64,000 nt of DNA from Schauerella aestuarii. GTDB lineage: Bacteria; Pseudomonadota; Gammaproteobacteria; Burkholderiales; Burkholderiaceae_B. Position 1 is the stretch's first letter. Each line of letters begins with the position of its first letter. The notes beneath the pieces are model-generated. The model searched no databases and had not been told where the DNA came from. It saw only the letters and a program-made list of their open reading frames with translations. Positions 53,416 to 61,315 of the stretch are shown in pieces. The DNA lies in contig NZ_SIZW01000042.1 of assembly GCF_009866805.1 (NCBI RefSeq), positions 744,001 through 808,000 on the forward strand. Direction: 5' to 3'. The translations under genes were made by a program, and so were the position numbers.

Positions 53416-54281
53416 ACCTGTCTCGCCTCGCGACCCAGCAAGCCGACGGGCCGCATGACCAGAATCAGGGCCATCAAGCCCAGCGTGACGAAATTGGCGA
53501 ACTCGGGCACCCACATCCGGCCGAACGTGGTGACGAAACCGATCAAAAGCGCGCTGGCGACCGTGCCGGCAAAGCTGCCCAAGCCACCCACCACGACCAC
53601 CAGCAACGCCAGCAACAGCACTTCTTCGTCCAGGCCCGGATAGGCCGATAGCATGCCGGCACCGAGCGCGCCGCCCAGCCCACCCAGCCCGGCGGCCAGC
53701 ACCAGGCCGGCCGTCAACAATTTACGGGTGTCGATGCCAAGGGTTTCGACGATGGCACGATCGACCGTGCACGCGCGAATGGCCGCACCCCACAAGGTTC
53801 GATCGATGAGCAGCCACAGCACCAGCGCCAGGATCAGGCCCGCGCCGATGATGAACAAGCGATAGATCGGAAACGGGAAGCCCATGATGAAGGCCACGCC
53901 CGACAGCATCTCCGGCAGATCGGGCGTGCGTGTATCCGCACCGAACCCCCATCGCATCAGATCGGCAAACACCACCGATAAGCCGTAGGTCAGCAGCACC
54001 TGCATCAAGTGTGTGCGCGGATAGAAACCGCGAAATGGATAACGGTCGAGCAGCCAACCCACCGCGCCGGTGATCACGAATGCCGCCGGAAACGCCAGAT
54101 ACCACGGTGCGCCCGATGCCAGCCACTGAATGCCGATGTAGCTGCCCAGCAGATAGAAGGAACCATGCGTCAAATTGACGAAGTTCATCAGGCTGAGCAC
54201 CAACGACAAGCCCAAGCCGGTGAGCAAGAGCAGCACCGAAAAGGACAAGGCGTTGAGGATCTGGACGACGGTATAAGCCAT
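53412..54281 (-). CDS. LivH-like permease inside the siderophore operon
   Basis: A 289-residue permease with the LivH pattern LGLSLVLSLMNFVNLTHGSF near 22 and the coupling loop WGAAIRACTVDRAIVETLGI near 165. It starts 3 bp after the receptor stop. Forms the channel with the LivM-like protein. Confidence 0.92.
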   Translation of the reverse strand: MAYTVVQILNALSFSVLLLLTGLGLSLVLSLMNFVNLTHGSFYLLGSYIGIQWLASGAPWYLAFPAAFVITGAVGWLLDRYPFRGFYPRTHLMQVLLTYGLSVVFADLMRWGFGADTRTPDLPEMLSGVAFIMGFPFPIYRLFIIGAGLILALVLWLLIDRTLWGAAIRACTVDRAIVETLGIDTRKLLTAGLVLAAGLGGLGGALGAGMLSAYPGLDEEVLLLALLVVVVGGLGSFAGTVASALLIGFVTTFGRMWVPEFANFVTLGLMALILVMRPVGLLGREARQV

Positions 54282-54284
54282 GAG

Positions 54285-55493
54285 TTACTTCGATGCAGCG
54301 CCTGGACCAGGATCCTGAATGCCCGGGTAGGTATGCAGAACGGTATTGAACGGCTTGCCGTCGGGGCCCTTTCTCACCTCGTTGATGTAGATGTCGAGGA
54401 TGGCCTGGTTGTTGCGCGGATCGAAGCGCATGGGGCCGAAGGCCGTATCCACGGGCTTGTCGAGCAACGCCTTCTTGAGCGCATCGCGTTGCGCCACATC
54501 GCCGCTGACGGCGTCGATACCGGCCTTGATGACTTGGCCGGCGGTGTAGCCGGACGTGCTGGCCTCACCCGGCAGACGATTGCGCGCCCGGCCATAAGCA
54601 GCCACGAACGATGCCGACGCCGGAGCGCCCGGCGATTGATGAAACGCGTTCAAGCCGCCAAGACCCGCGTCGCCGGCAGCCGGCAGCACGTCTTCCTGAT
54701 CGAACAACGCGCCGGGACCGACGAGCCGGATCTTGTCCTGCAGGCGGAAATCCTTCATCTGCTTCAGGAAGCGCACCGCATCGGCGCCCGGCAGGAAAGC
54801 GTAGATGAACTCGGGATTCATCGATGCCACATTCATCAGCATCGGTGCGAAATCGGTGGTGCCCAGCGGCGTCCAGAACTGACGGCCGAGGCTGCCCCCC
54901 TGCTTCTGGTATGTCTCGGCAAAGTCGTTGACATACTCGCGGCCCGCAGCGTAGTCGGAGGCCAGCGTGATACCGCCCGACTTCGCCACGTGCTCGTGCG
55001 TCCAGAGGGCGGCCGGATGGGCCAGCATCCAGCTCGTCTTGGTGGTGCGGAAGATATAGGGGCTGGCGGCCTCGCGCGCCAATGCGTTGGCGGCGGCATT
55101 GATGATGAACGTCAACGTTTTCGACTCGGTGACGATATCGCGGATCGCGAGCGCCACGGCCGCACTGATGACGCCGCAGATCACGTCGACGCGATCCTGC
55201 CCCACCAGTTTGCGCACCTTGCGCACTGCTTCGTCGGGCTTGCCGTGATCGTCTTCGATCAGCAACTGCACGGGACGCCCACCCATCTGATTGCCGTTTT
55301 CGGCCAGAAACAGTTCCAGCCCGGCCCGCATGCTCTCGCCCAACGACGAAAAGGGGCCGGACAGCGACGTCACCAACGCGATCTTGATCGGCGCATTGGC
55401 CGCGCGGGCGAACTGGGGCAGCCCGATCGCAGCAGCGGCGCCCATGCCGCCCAGGATCAAACTCCGGCGCGTGGAAGAAATACGATTCGGCAT
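54285..55493 (-). CDS. LivK-type substrate-binding protein inside the siderophore operon
   Basis: A 402-residue receptor with a Tat-like signal (STRRSLILGGMGAAAAIGL, cleaved near A-R-A-A). The type I binding fold begins IKIALVTSLSGPFSSLGESM and includes FIINAAANALAREAASPYIF near 130. It resembles the receptors of acid or aromatic-acid importers more than those for leucine, but the ligand is unproven. The ATG overlaps the esterase stop (TGATG). Confidence 0.9.
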   Translation of the reverse strand: MPNRISSTRRSLILGGMGAAAAIGLPQFARAANAPIKIALVTSLSGPFSSLGESMRAGLELFLAENGNQMGGRPVQLLIEDDHGKPDEAVRKVRKLVGQDRVDVICGVISAAVALAIRDIVTESKTLTFIINAAANALAREAASPYIFRTTKTSWMLAHPAALWTHEHVAKSGGITLASDYAAGREYVNDFAETYQKQGGSLGRQFWTPLGTTDFAPMLMNVASMNPEFIYAFLPGADAVRFLKQMKDFRLQDKIRLVGPGALFDQEDVLPAAGDAGLGGLNAFHQSPGAPASASFVAAYGRARNRLPGEASTSGYTAGQVIKAGIDAVSGDVAQRDALKKALLDKPVDTAFGPMRFDPRNNQAILDIYINEVRKGPDGKPFNTVLHTYPGIQDPGPGAASK

Positions 55494-56395
55494 CAAGAAG
55501 GTGTCTCCAACAAATCAGGCTGCAGCCGCGCGGCGTCGATGGCCGCTTGCGTGCAACGTGCAAAATCAATGGCCGGCACGATCGACTGCGCCAGCATGCT
55601 GTGGTGTGTGCCGCCCTCGACCGCCTCGAAAACCACGCTCACGTGCGGGATGGCCGCCCAATGCCGCGCCAGCCCATACGTGATCGGCAGCGTGGGCGTG
55701 CCCCCCGCGCGCGAAGCCGGCGAACCATCGGGGCCCGCCGCCTGGGCGTGCCACGCCTCGAGCGTGCCCGCCAGCACGAGCACACCGATGCGCGGCGCCG
55801 ATAACGGGGCGTCACCGTGCGGCAGACGTGCGATCGCGCCATCGTGCCACCACACCGACGGGCTTGCCGCCACGTAGCGCGCGAACGCCGGTGTGCGTTG
55901 CGCCTGCACGGCACGCAACACGCACAACGCACCGTAGGAATGGCCATACAACGTCAACCTGCTGCGGTCGATCGGATGACTGGACAGCACCGCCGGCACG
56001 ATGGTGTCGTTCAGAAGCGCCAGGAAATCATCGGCCCCGCCGTTGCGCCAGGCGGGTTGGCGCGGATCTGCCAAAGGGTCGCACCCCGGAATGGCCGGCG
56101 TGTAATCCCAGGCGCGAGCTTCGCGGGCCTGAGCGCCCATGGGCGCATGGCTGATCAGAACGGCCACGACCGGCTCGCCGAGCGCCGGCAAACCAGCAGC
56201 CAGCGGCGCCGCAATCAAGTCGCCATCGAGCAAGAACAACGCCGGATAACCTGCAGCCGGCGCCTCGCCCTCGGGCACCGCGACGCTTACTCGGTAGGCG
56301 CGCCGCCCATCTGCCGAGCGCCAGTCGCGCACATCGTCGCCCGCGTAGCGCCAAGGCGGACGATCCGTAACCGGGTGAGGCGTTGCGATCGGCAT
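55493..56395 (-). CDS. Alpha/beta-hydrolase, siderophore esterase-like (IroE/BesA type)
   Basis: A 300-residue serine hydrolase of the esterase-D/IroE group. The nucleophile elbow is LYGHSYGALCVLRA near 165, and the late histidine is in EGGTHHSMLAQS near 270. In catecholate systems such enzymes hydrolyse the serine trilactone to release iron. No signal peptide is evident, so cytoplasmic action after import is likely. The ATG at 56395 begins 11 bp after the binding-protein stop. Confidence 0.85.
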   Translation of the reverse strand: MPIATPHPVTDRPPWRYAGDDVRDWRSADGRRAYRVSVAVPEGEAPAAGYPALFLLDGDLIAAPLAAGLPALGEPVVAVLISHAPMGAQAREARAWDYTPAIPGCDPLADPRQPAWRNGGADDFLALLNDTIVPAVLSSHPIDRSRLTLYGHSYGALCVLRAVQAQRTPAFARYVAASPSVWWHDGAIARLPHGDAPLSAPRIGVLVLAGTLEAWHAQAAGPDGSPASRAGGTPTLPITYGLARHWAAIPHVSVVFEAVEGGTHHSMLAQSIVPAIDFARCTQAAIDAARLQPDLLETPS

Positions 56396-56406
56396 GCCCA
56401 GCGCGA

Positions 56407-57678
56407 TCAGCGTCCGGCGCCGGACGTGTCGGCACCCGAAGCGGCACCAGGCGTTGCGCTGCCCACACGCGTTGTGCTGCTCGGCCCGGCGGCGGCATCG
56501 CCTGACGAAGGGGTCAGATCCACCATGAAGGCGCCGCGATAAGGCACCGCGGCGAACCGCGTATTGATGTCGTCCAGCGTCGCCTGGGCCGACACATCGG
56601 CGAAGGCGACCGGATCGAGCCAACGTGCGAGCGCTTCGATGAAGACCACGTGCAATGGCGAATCGTTGAATCCGTGCCAGATGCCGTGGGCATTACCGGT
56701 GCGCACCGCAGAAAGCGCCGCCAACCGCTGACTATCGATCACCGCCTGCAAACTCGCGCGCGCCCGCTCGGGATCGGCATCCATGCCGATCGTCAGACCG
56801 GCGCCCGCGCGGCGCGTGGCACCCGTGCCGGTGGCCACGTACACCGCCGGGTTGCGGCTGTTGATGTACTCGAATCCCAGTTGGCCCGTTGCGCCCTTGA
56901 GCACATCGGCGCCGATATTGTGGCCGCCGGCCAGCGAAATCATGTCGTTGAACGTACCCACCCCCGGCGAGTTGCAGCAATCGGTGCTGCCGGCGTGCGC
57001 GTGCACCAGCACCGGCGGCTTGGCGCGCCCCGCGACCTGCGTGCGGGCGGCGATGCGATCCATGTGCTGGCGATAAAACGCCACGAGGGCCTCGGCCTGC
57101 TCTGCGCGGCCCAGCACCTGACCCAGCAGACGAATACTGGGTTCGGTATTCTGCAATGGCCGCATGAAGAAATCGACCACCACGACCGGCACGCCGGCCG
57201 CATCGAACTGGCGGATCAACGTGGACGACTGGGGATCCGCGCCCGGCGCGATGCCGGCGAAGGCCGACGTCAAAATCACCAGATCGGGGCGCAACGACAG
57301 CGTTTTCTCAACCGAGAACGTATCCGCCGTGTGGCGGCCGACGACGGGGATATTCTCGATCGCCGGGAATTTGGCTTTGTATGCGGCATACTCGTTGGCA
57401 AACGAGGTTTTGAACTCATCGGACCAACCGGCCAGGATGCTGACCGGATCCGGGTGAATCAATCCCAACACCGGCAAATAGCGCGCTTGCGCCAACACCA
57501 CGCGGGTTGCAGGCTTGGGCAATACGACCGTGCGGCCTGACACATCCTGCACCGTGATCGGGCCGGACTGTGCGGCCGGTGCGGCCTGCGCTGCCGCTGC
57601 CGACGCAACGCCCGTGCTGCCCACCAGGGCAACAACGGCAAAAACCAGGGGAGTGACGAGACGATGCAGCAGGGACAT
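56407..57678 (-). CDS. Periplasmic iron-siderophore-binding protein (FecB/BtuF-type)
   Basis: A 423-residue class III periplasmic-binding protein. A signal peptide (HRLVTPLVFAVVALVGSTGV) is followed by VQDVSGRTVVLPKPATRVVL and DLVILTSAFAGIAPG near 185, typical of FecB/FepB proteins. It has an unusual DCC pair in HAHAGSTDCCNSPG near 275 and a low-complexity Ser/Gly/Ala C-terminal tail. It is the first gene behind a Fur-box promoter and precedes the esterase. The start was set at the signal peptide; an earlier ATG lies inside the promoter. Confidence 0.88.
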   Translation of the reverse strand: MSLLHRLVTPLVFAVVALVGSTGVASAAAAQAAPAAQSGPITVQDVSGRTVVLPKPATRVVLAQARYLPVLGLIHPDPVSILAGWSDEFKTSFANEYAAYKAKFPAIENIPVVGRHTADTFSVEKTLSLRPDLVILTSAFAGIAPGADPQSSTLIRQFDAAGVPVVVVDFFMRPLQNTEPSIRLLGQVLGRAEQAEALVAFYRQHMDRIAARTQVAGRAKPPVLVHAHAGSTDCCNSPGVGTFNDMISLAGGHNIGADVLKGATGQLGFEYINSRNPAVYVATGTGATRRAGAGLTIGMDADPERARASLQAVIDSQRLAALSAVRTGNAHGIWHGFNDSPLHVVFIEALARWLDPVAFADVSAQATLDDINTRFAAVPYRGAFMVDLTPSSGDAAAGPSSTTRVGSATPGAASGADTSGAGR

Positions 57679-57727
57679 GAGCGACGAGACGCCAGCGCGA
57701 AACGACCGCGCGCGCTCTCTATTAGGG

Positions 57728-57756
57728 TTAATAATGATATCGATTTTCATTGTAAA
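57728..57756 (-). promoter_or_regulatory. Fur-box-overlapped promoter of the siderophore operon
   Basis: Read on the minus strand, TTTACA (57751-57756) and TATTAA (57728-57733) are separated by exactly 17 bp. Within them GAAAATCGATATCATTATT (57730-57748) matches 13 of 19 positions of the consensus Fur box. It lies about 50-80 bp upstream of the binding-protein start, so iron-repressed transcription of the esterase-Liv-ent genes is expected. Confidence 0.7.
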
Positions 57757-57800
57757 CACGTATGACGGCGGTAACAAGCCAGCCCGCCCGCGCAAACGTA

Positions 57801-58595
57801 TCAATGGACGTCGGCGTGGAGCCCGTCGATCATGACTTGCGACACGCCAAGCGAGCACGGCTCCACCCGGGCGCGTACCCCGTACACGGCCGCCAGGGTA
57901 TCGGGGGTGATCACTTCGCCAGGCACGCCCTCGGCGATCAGCTCACCCGATCGAATCATCAGGCAGTGATCGGCATGCTTTAGCGCGATGTTGAGATCGT
58001 GCAGCACGATCAACGTGACCAAGCCGTTTTCACGGGTTTCCTGGCGCAGCAGATCCATCACGTGAAACTGGTAATTCAGATCGAGTGCCGAAAGCGGCTC
58101 ATCGAGCAGCAAAAGCCTGGGCCGCCGAATCAGGGCTTGCGCCAGTCCGACGAGCTGCTTCTGGCCGCCTGACAACTGGTCGAGGTACCTCAGTGCCAGA
58201 TGGGCAATGCCCAGGCGCTGCAGGAGCGCGTCGACGGCCGCGATATCGCCCTTGCCCGCGCCCGCCACCGCACCGGCGAACGCCGAAGCGTTGGCCGCCA
58301 CCAGCACCGATTCGAACACCTGCAAATGCACTGCAGCCGGCAGCGTTTGCGGCAGATACACCACCTGGCGCGCACGCGTTTCGAAACTGGCCCGCGTCAG
58401 ATCGTCGCCGTTCATCACCACATGACCGCCCGCAAGCTTGATGAGCCCCGCCACGGCCTTGAGCAAGGTCGACTTGCCACTGCCATTGGGGCCCAGCAAG
58501 GCGGTGACGGTGCCTGTGGCGATCGGCGCTACCGACAGGTCCGCGATGATTTCGCGCGCGCCGTACGCGACCTTGAGATGATTGAGTTGCAGCAC
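57801..58595 (-). CDS. Ferric-siderophore ABC transporter ATP-binding protein (FecE/FepC-type)
   Basis: A 264-residue ATPase with Walker A LLGPNGSGKSTLLKAVAGL near 33, signature LSGGQKQLVGLAQALI near 145 and Walker B LLLLDEPLSALDL. This is the FecE/BtuD-type arrangement for iron-siderophore import. It starts with GTG, 7 bp after the permease stop. Partner of the FecCD-type permease and the periplasmic binding protein. Confidence 0.9.
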   Translation of the reverse strand: MLQLNHLKVAYGAREIIADLSVAPIATGTVTALLGPNGSGKSTLLKAVAGLIKLAGGHVVMNGDDLTRASFETRARQVVYLPQTLPAAVHLQVFESVLVAANASAFAGAVAGAGKGDIAAVDALLQRLGIAHLALRYLDQLSGGQKQLVGLAQALIRRPRLLLLDEPLSALDLNYQFHVMDLLRQETRENGLVTLIVLHDLNIALKHADHCLMIRSGELIAEGVPGEVITPDTLAAVYGVRARVEPCSLGVSQVMIDGLHADVH

Positions 58596-58602
58596 GACGA
58601 AC

Positions 58603-59682
58603 CTATTGCAGTTGACGCTTGAAGACGACCGCCAGGAAGAACGGAATACCGACCAGCGAGGTCACGATGCCGACCGGGATGATGATGCCGGGCACCATAT
58701 TCTTGGAGGCGATCGACGCCGCCGACAAAATGACGCCGCCCACGAGCGCGCTGCCCGGCAGGTAAAAGCGGTGATCTTCGCCAAATATACGGCGCGCGAT
58801 GTGCGGCGCCACCAGGCCCACGAAGCCGATCGTGCCCACGAATGCCACCGCCAGCGCCGACAAGATACTGATCCGCACCAACGCGCGCAATCGCAGTCGG
58901 CGCACATCGATACCGAAACTCGCGGCCCGCTCCTCACCCAGGCGCATGGCCGTCAGCCGCCACGAATCGCGCATCGAAAGCGGCAGGATCAGCGCAAACA
59001 CCAGCAGCAGCACGCCGACCTTGGTCCAATCGGCGCGGCCAAGACTGCCCATGGTCCAGAACACCAGGCCCTGCAGCGCATCGGCACTCGCCACGAACTG
59101 GATCAATGAGACCAGTGCGTTGAAGGAAAACACGAGCGCGATGCCGAACAGCACCACGCCGCTGGCATTCATGCCGCCCCATCGCGCCACGAAATGCAGC
59201 AGCATGGCCGACATCAACGCAAACACGAAGGCGTTGCCGGCAATGGCCCACGCCACGGGCACGCCCGGAATCGCCAGATCCAGCACGATCACCAGCGATG
59301 CCCCGAAGGCGGCTGCCGATGAGATCCCCAACGTAAATGGGCTGGCCAGCGGATTATTCAAAATGGTCTGCATCTCTGCGCCTGCCAGACCCAAGGCCAC
59401 GCCAACGGCCATCGCCATCAGGGCGTACGGCAATCGGATATTCCAGACGATCACCCGCGTCGTGGCGTCTGCCGCGTCAGGGTTGAAAAGCGTGTGCAGC
59501 AGCTCACCCAGCCCCAGACCGGAAGCACCCATCGTGAAATCGAGCAGCATGCAGCCCAGGATGATGGCCGCCAGCAGCCCGACCATCGCCCAGCGGCGGC
59601 GGATGATCCGGCGGTAGTGCTCGGGAGAAAACGCCTGGCCGGGCGTGCCGGCGGCGGACGTCGAAGGATTAGGCGTAGACAA
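58603..59682 (-). CDS. Ferric-siderophore ABC transporter permease (FecCD family)
   Basis: A 359-residue permease with about nine to ten helices. It has the FecCD landmarks RLPYALMAMAVGVALGLAGA near 82, NNPLASPFTLGISSAAAFGA near 108 and GFVGLVAPHIARRIFGEDHR near 285. Only one permease gene is present, so it probably forms a homodimer. No ATG fits the N-terminus; a TTG at 59682 is the likely start. A Fur-box-like sequence lies about 110 bp upstream. Confidence 0.9.
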   Translation of the reverse strand: MSTPNPSTSAAGTPGQAFSPEHYRRIIRRRWAMVGLLAAIILGCMLLDFTMGASGLGLGELLHTLFNPDAADATTRVIVWNIRLPYALMAMAVGVALGLAGAEMQTILNNPLASPFTLGISSAAAFGASLVIVLDLAIPGVPVAWAIAGNAFVFALMSAMLLHFVARWGGMNASGVVLFGIALVFSFNALVSLIQFVASADALQGLVFWTMGSLGRADWTKVGVLLLVFALILPLSMRDSWRLTAMRLGEERAASFGIDVRRLRLRALVRISILSALAVAFVGTIGFVGLVAPHIARRIFGEDHRFYLPGSALVGGVILSAASIASKNMVPGIIIPVGIVTSLVGIPFFLAVVFKRQLQ

Positions 59683-59791
59683 GATGATTGACCGGCACGC
59701 GTTGTGAGAGATGGCGATGGCGCGTGCGGCTCAGCGCGCGCACGCGACCGCGTCAACCGGTATGGCGACTGCGGCGAAGCAATTCTCAATA

Positions 59792-59810
59792 GAGAATGAT
59801 TAACGTTAAG
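59792..59810. promoter_or_regulatory. Fur-box-like site upstream of the FecCD permease
   Basis: GAGAATGATTAACGTTAAG matches 13 of 19 positions of the Fur consensus. It overlaps a perfect dyad ATTCTC-AATA-GAGAAT (59782-59797). The position, in the 264-bp gap upstream of the minus-strand permease gene, fits an iron-regulated promoter. Confidence 0.5.
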
Positions 59811-59828
59811 TATCTCATGACTTGATGT

Positions 59829-59936
59829 GTCCGGGGCAGGCGGGACCGCAGGATCGCAGCCAGAGGGCGTCGCCCATGCGGTGCACGCCACCCCGGCCCC
59901 GCATCCAGGCGGCTTCACACCGACATTGCCCCGGAC
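59829..59936. other. Long-range inverted repeat between YncE copy 2 and the FecCD promoter
   Basis: GTCCGGGGCA (59829-59838) and TGCCCCGGAC (59927-59936) are perfect complements 88 bp apart, enclosing GC-rich sequence with further short dyads. It lies just downstream of the minus-strand lipoprotein gene. It may be a terminator-like structure or a small RNA. I see no riboswitch signature and no T tract. Confidence 0.35.
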
Positions 59937-59946
59937 GATGCAATGA

Positions 59947-61116
59947 TCAGTTCGCCAGCGGCACGCGCACAACGCTGTCCAGGCTGCCTTCGCGATAAGA
60001 CGGGTGATCCTTGTCCATGGCTGCCTTCACCGTCGCAAAGAGCACCTGCCCTGCATCGCCCAGCGCCAAGCTGTTGGGATGAACCGGCAGATCGACCGTG
60101 CGCTTGATGGCATAGTTCGTGGCATCGAGGATCGTCAACGCGCCCGTTCCCGATTTGTCGCCGTGTCCTGCGCCTCGATTCGTGACGTAGATCTCCTGCC
60201 GCGCCGGATTGAACAGCACGTCGAGTGCACCCTTGCCCAATTGCACCTGCTGGATCGCCTTGCCCGTACGCAGGTCGAACACATACAGGCGATTCGTATT
60301 CGAATCGGTCGCGAACAGGCGCTGCGCGTTGGCGTCGAGCGCCAGATTCAGAAGAAAATGCTTTGAGTCACGGGCATTGGTCGTGTCGCCCGTGGTCATA
60401 CGCTGCACCACGCGGCCTCGGGTGGGATCGATGGCCAGAATCTCGTGGGTACCGCCCTGCCCCACATACAGCCGGTCCGCTTGCGCGTCGTAAGCGGCGC
60501 CCGCTGTCCAGCGGCCCAGATTGCTCAACGTATGACGCACCTGACGCGTCTTGCCGTCGACCACCCACACCTTGCCCGCATCGCCCGGGCTCGTCACGAA
60601 CACCCTGTCGCGGACCTCGTCGACGATCACCTTGCGCGTATGCGGCATATCGCCTTTCGCATCGGCGCGGCCAAGTTGAATCGTACCGATCACCGCTCGC
60701 TTGGCGGCGTCGACGACCGTCAACGAGCCATTCAGAGTGTTGCCAATATAAATCGTCTGGGTGCGTCGATTGATACCGACGGCGAACGACCGGCGCGGAA
60801 TATTCACGGTGTCCTTCACGGCCAGCGTCTGCGCATCCAGGAAATACAGCGTGCCCGACGCGTCCTTCTTAAACGAAGGCGAAGCGGCGACCACCAGCGT
60901 ATCGGCGTCCAGCGCCTGAATCTCGTACAACCCCAAGCCCACATCCACGCGCTGCACGGCATGCGCGTTCTGGCCTTGCGGATAGAGGGCCGGCGCGGGC
61001 GGCGACGGTTGGCGCAGGTCGTCGTGAATCGGCGTCTGGCAGGCGGCAAGCACGAGCGTCAGAGCCACTAATCCAGCGGCACGGCGAGTACGAACGAAGG
61101 TCGATTGGGCGATCAC
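59947..61116 (-). CDS. YncE-family beta-propeller lipoprotein (copy 2)
   Basis: A 389-residue protein with a lipoprotein signal (GLVALTLVLAAC, lipobox L-A-A-C). Propeller repeats include TLNGSLTVVDAAKRAVIGTI, DRVFVTSPGDAGKVWVVDGK and RLYVFDLRTGKAIQ. The start is GTG at 61116 with AAAGGA 8 nt upstream. A Fur-box-like sequence lies upstream. It is the first unit of the iron island, whereas copy 1 is the last. A role in periplasmic or outer-membrane siderophore handling is inferred from context only. Confidence 0.87.
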   Translation of the reverse strand: MIAQSTFVRTRRAAGLVALTLVLAACQTPIHDDLRQPSPPAPALYPQGQNAHAVQRVDVGLGLYEIQALDADTLVVAASPSFKKDASGTLYFLDAQTLAVKDTVNIPRRSFAVGINRRTQTIYIGNTLNGSLTVVDAAKRAVIGTIQLGRADAKGDMPHTRKVIVDEVRDRVFVTSPGDAGKVWVVDGKTRQVRHTLSNLGRWTAGAAYDAQADRLYVGQGGTHEILAIDPTRGRVVQRMTTGDTTNARDSKHFLLNLALDANAQRLFATDSNTNRLYVFDLRTGKAIQQVQLGKGALDVLFNPARQEIYVTNRGAGHGDKSGTGALTILDATNYAIKRTVDLPVHPNSLALGDAGQVLFATVKAAMDKDHPSYREGSLDSVVRVPLAN

Positions 61117-61159
61117 GAAGCATCCTTTTGCTTTAATGACGAGACTAGTTCCGTCACTT

Positions 61160-61178
61160 GATAACGAGACACATTCTC
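61160..61178. promoter_or_regulatory. Fur-box-like site upstream of YncE copy 2
   Basis: On the minus strand, GAGAATGTGTCTCGTTATC matches 13 of 19 positions of the Fur consensus. It lies 44-62 bp upstream of the GTG start of the lipoprotein gene, a normal promoter distance. Confidence 0.45.
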
Positions 61179-61213
61179 TAATTGGCACGAAAGATAACAC
61201 GCGCACGCGTCGT

Positions 61214-61315
61214 GCCGAACGGCTGAGACTGCCGCCGAACGGCTGAGGCCGGCGAAGAAAGTGAGGCCGGCTCCGAACGTCAGGCCGACGCCGAGCGTCA
61301 CGCCGACGCGGACAT
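61214..61315. repeat. GC-rich repeats running into the GGDEF gene end
   Basis: GCCGAACGGCTGAG occurs at 61214-61227 and 61234-61247. Then four degenerate 18-bp units follow at 61244, 61262, 61280 and 61298, of the type TGAGGCCGGCTCCGAACG. The last unit contains the stop codon of the GGDEF gene. The tract fills most of the gap upstream of YncE copy 2. Confidence 0.65.

Noticed and set aside
54009-55877. A 622-codon open frame on the plus strand
   Set aside because: It runs antisense to the LivH-like, LivK-like and esterase genes, all with clear motifs; no domain is visible in the frame itself.
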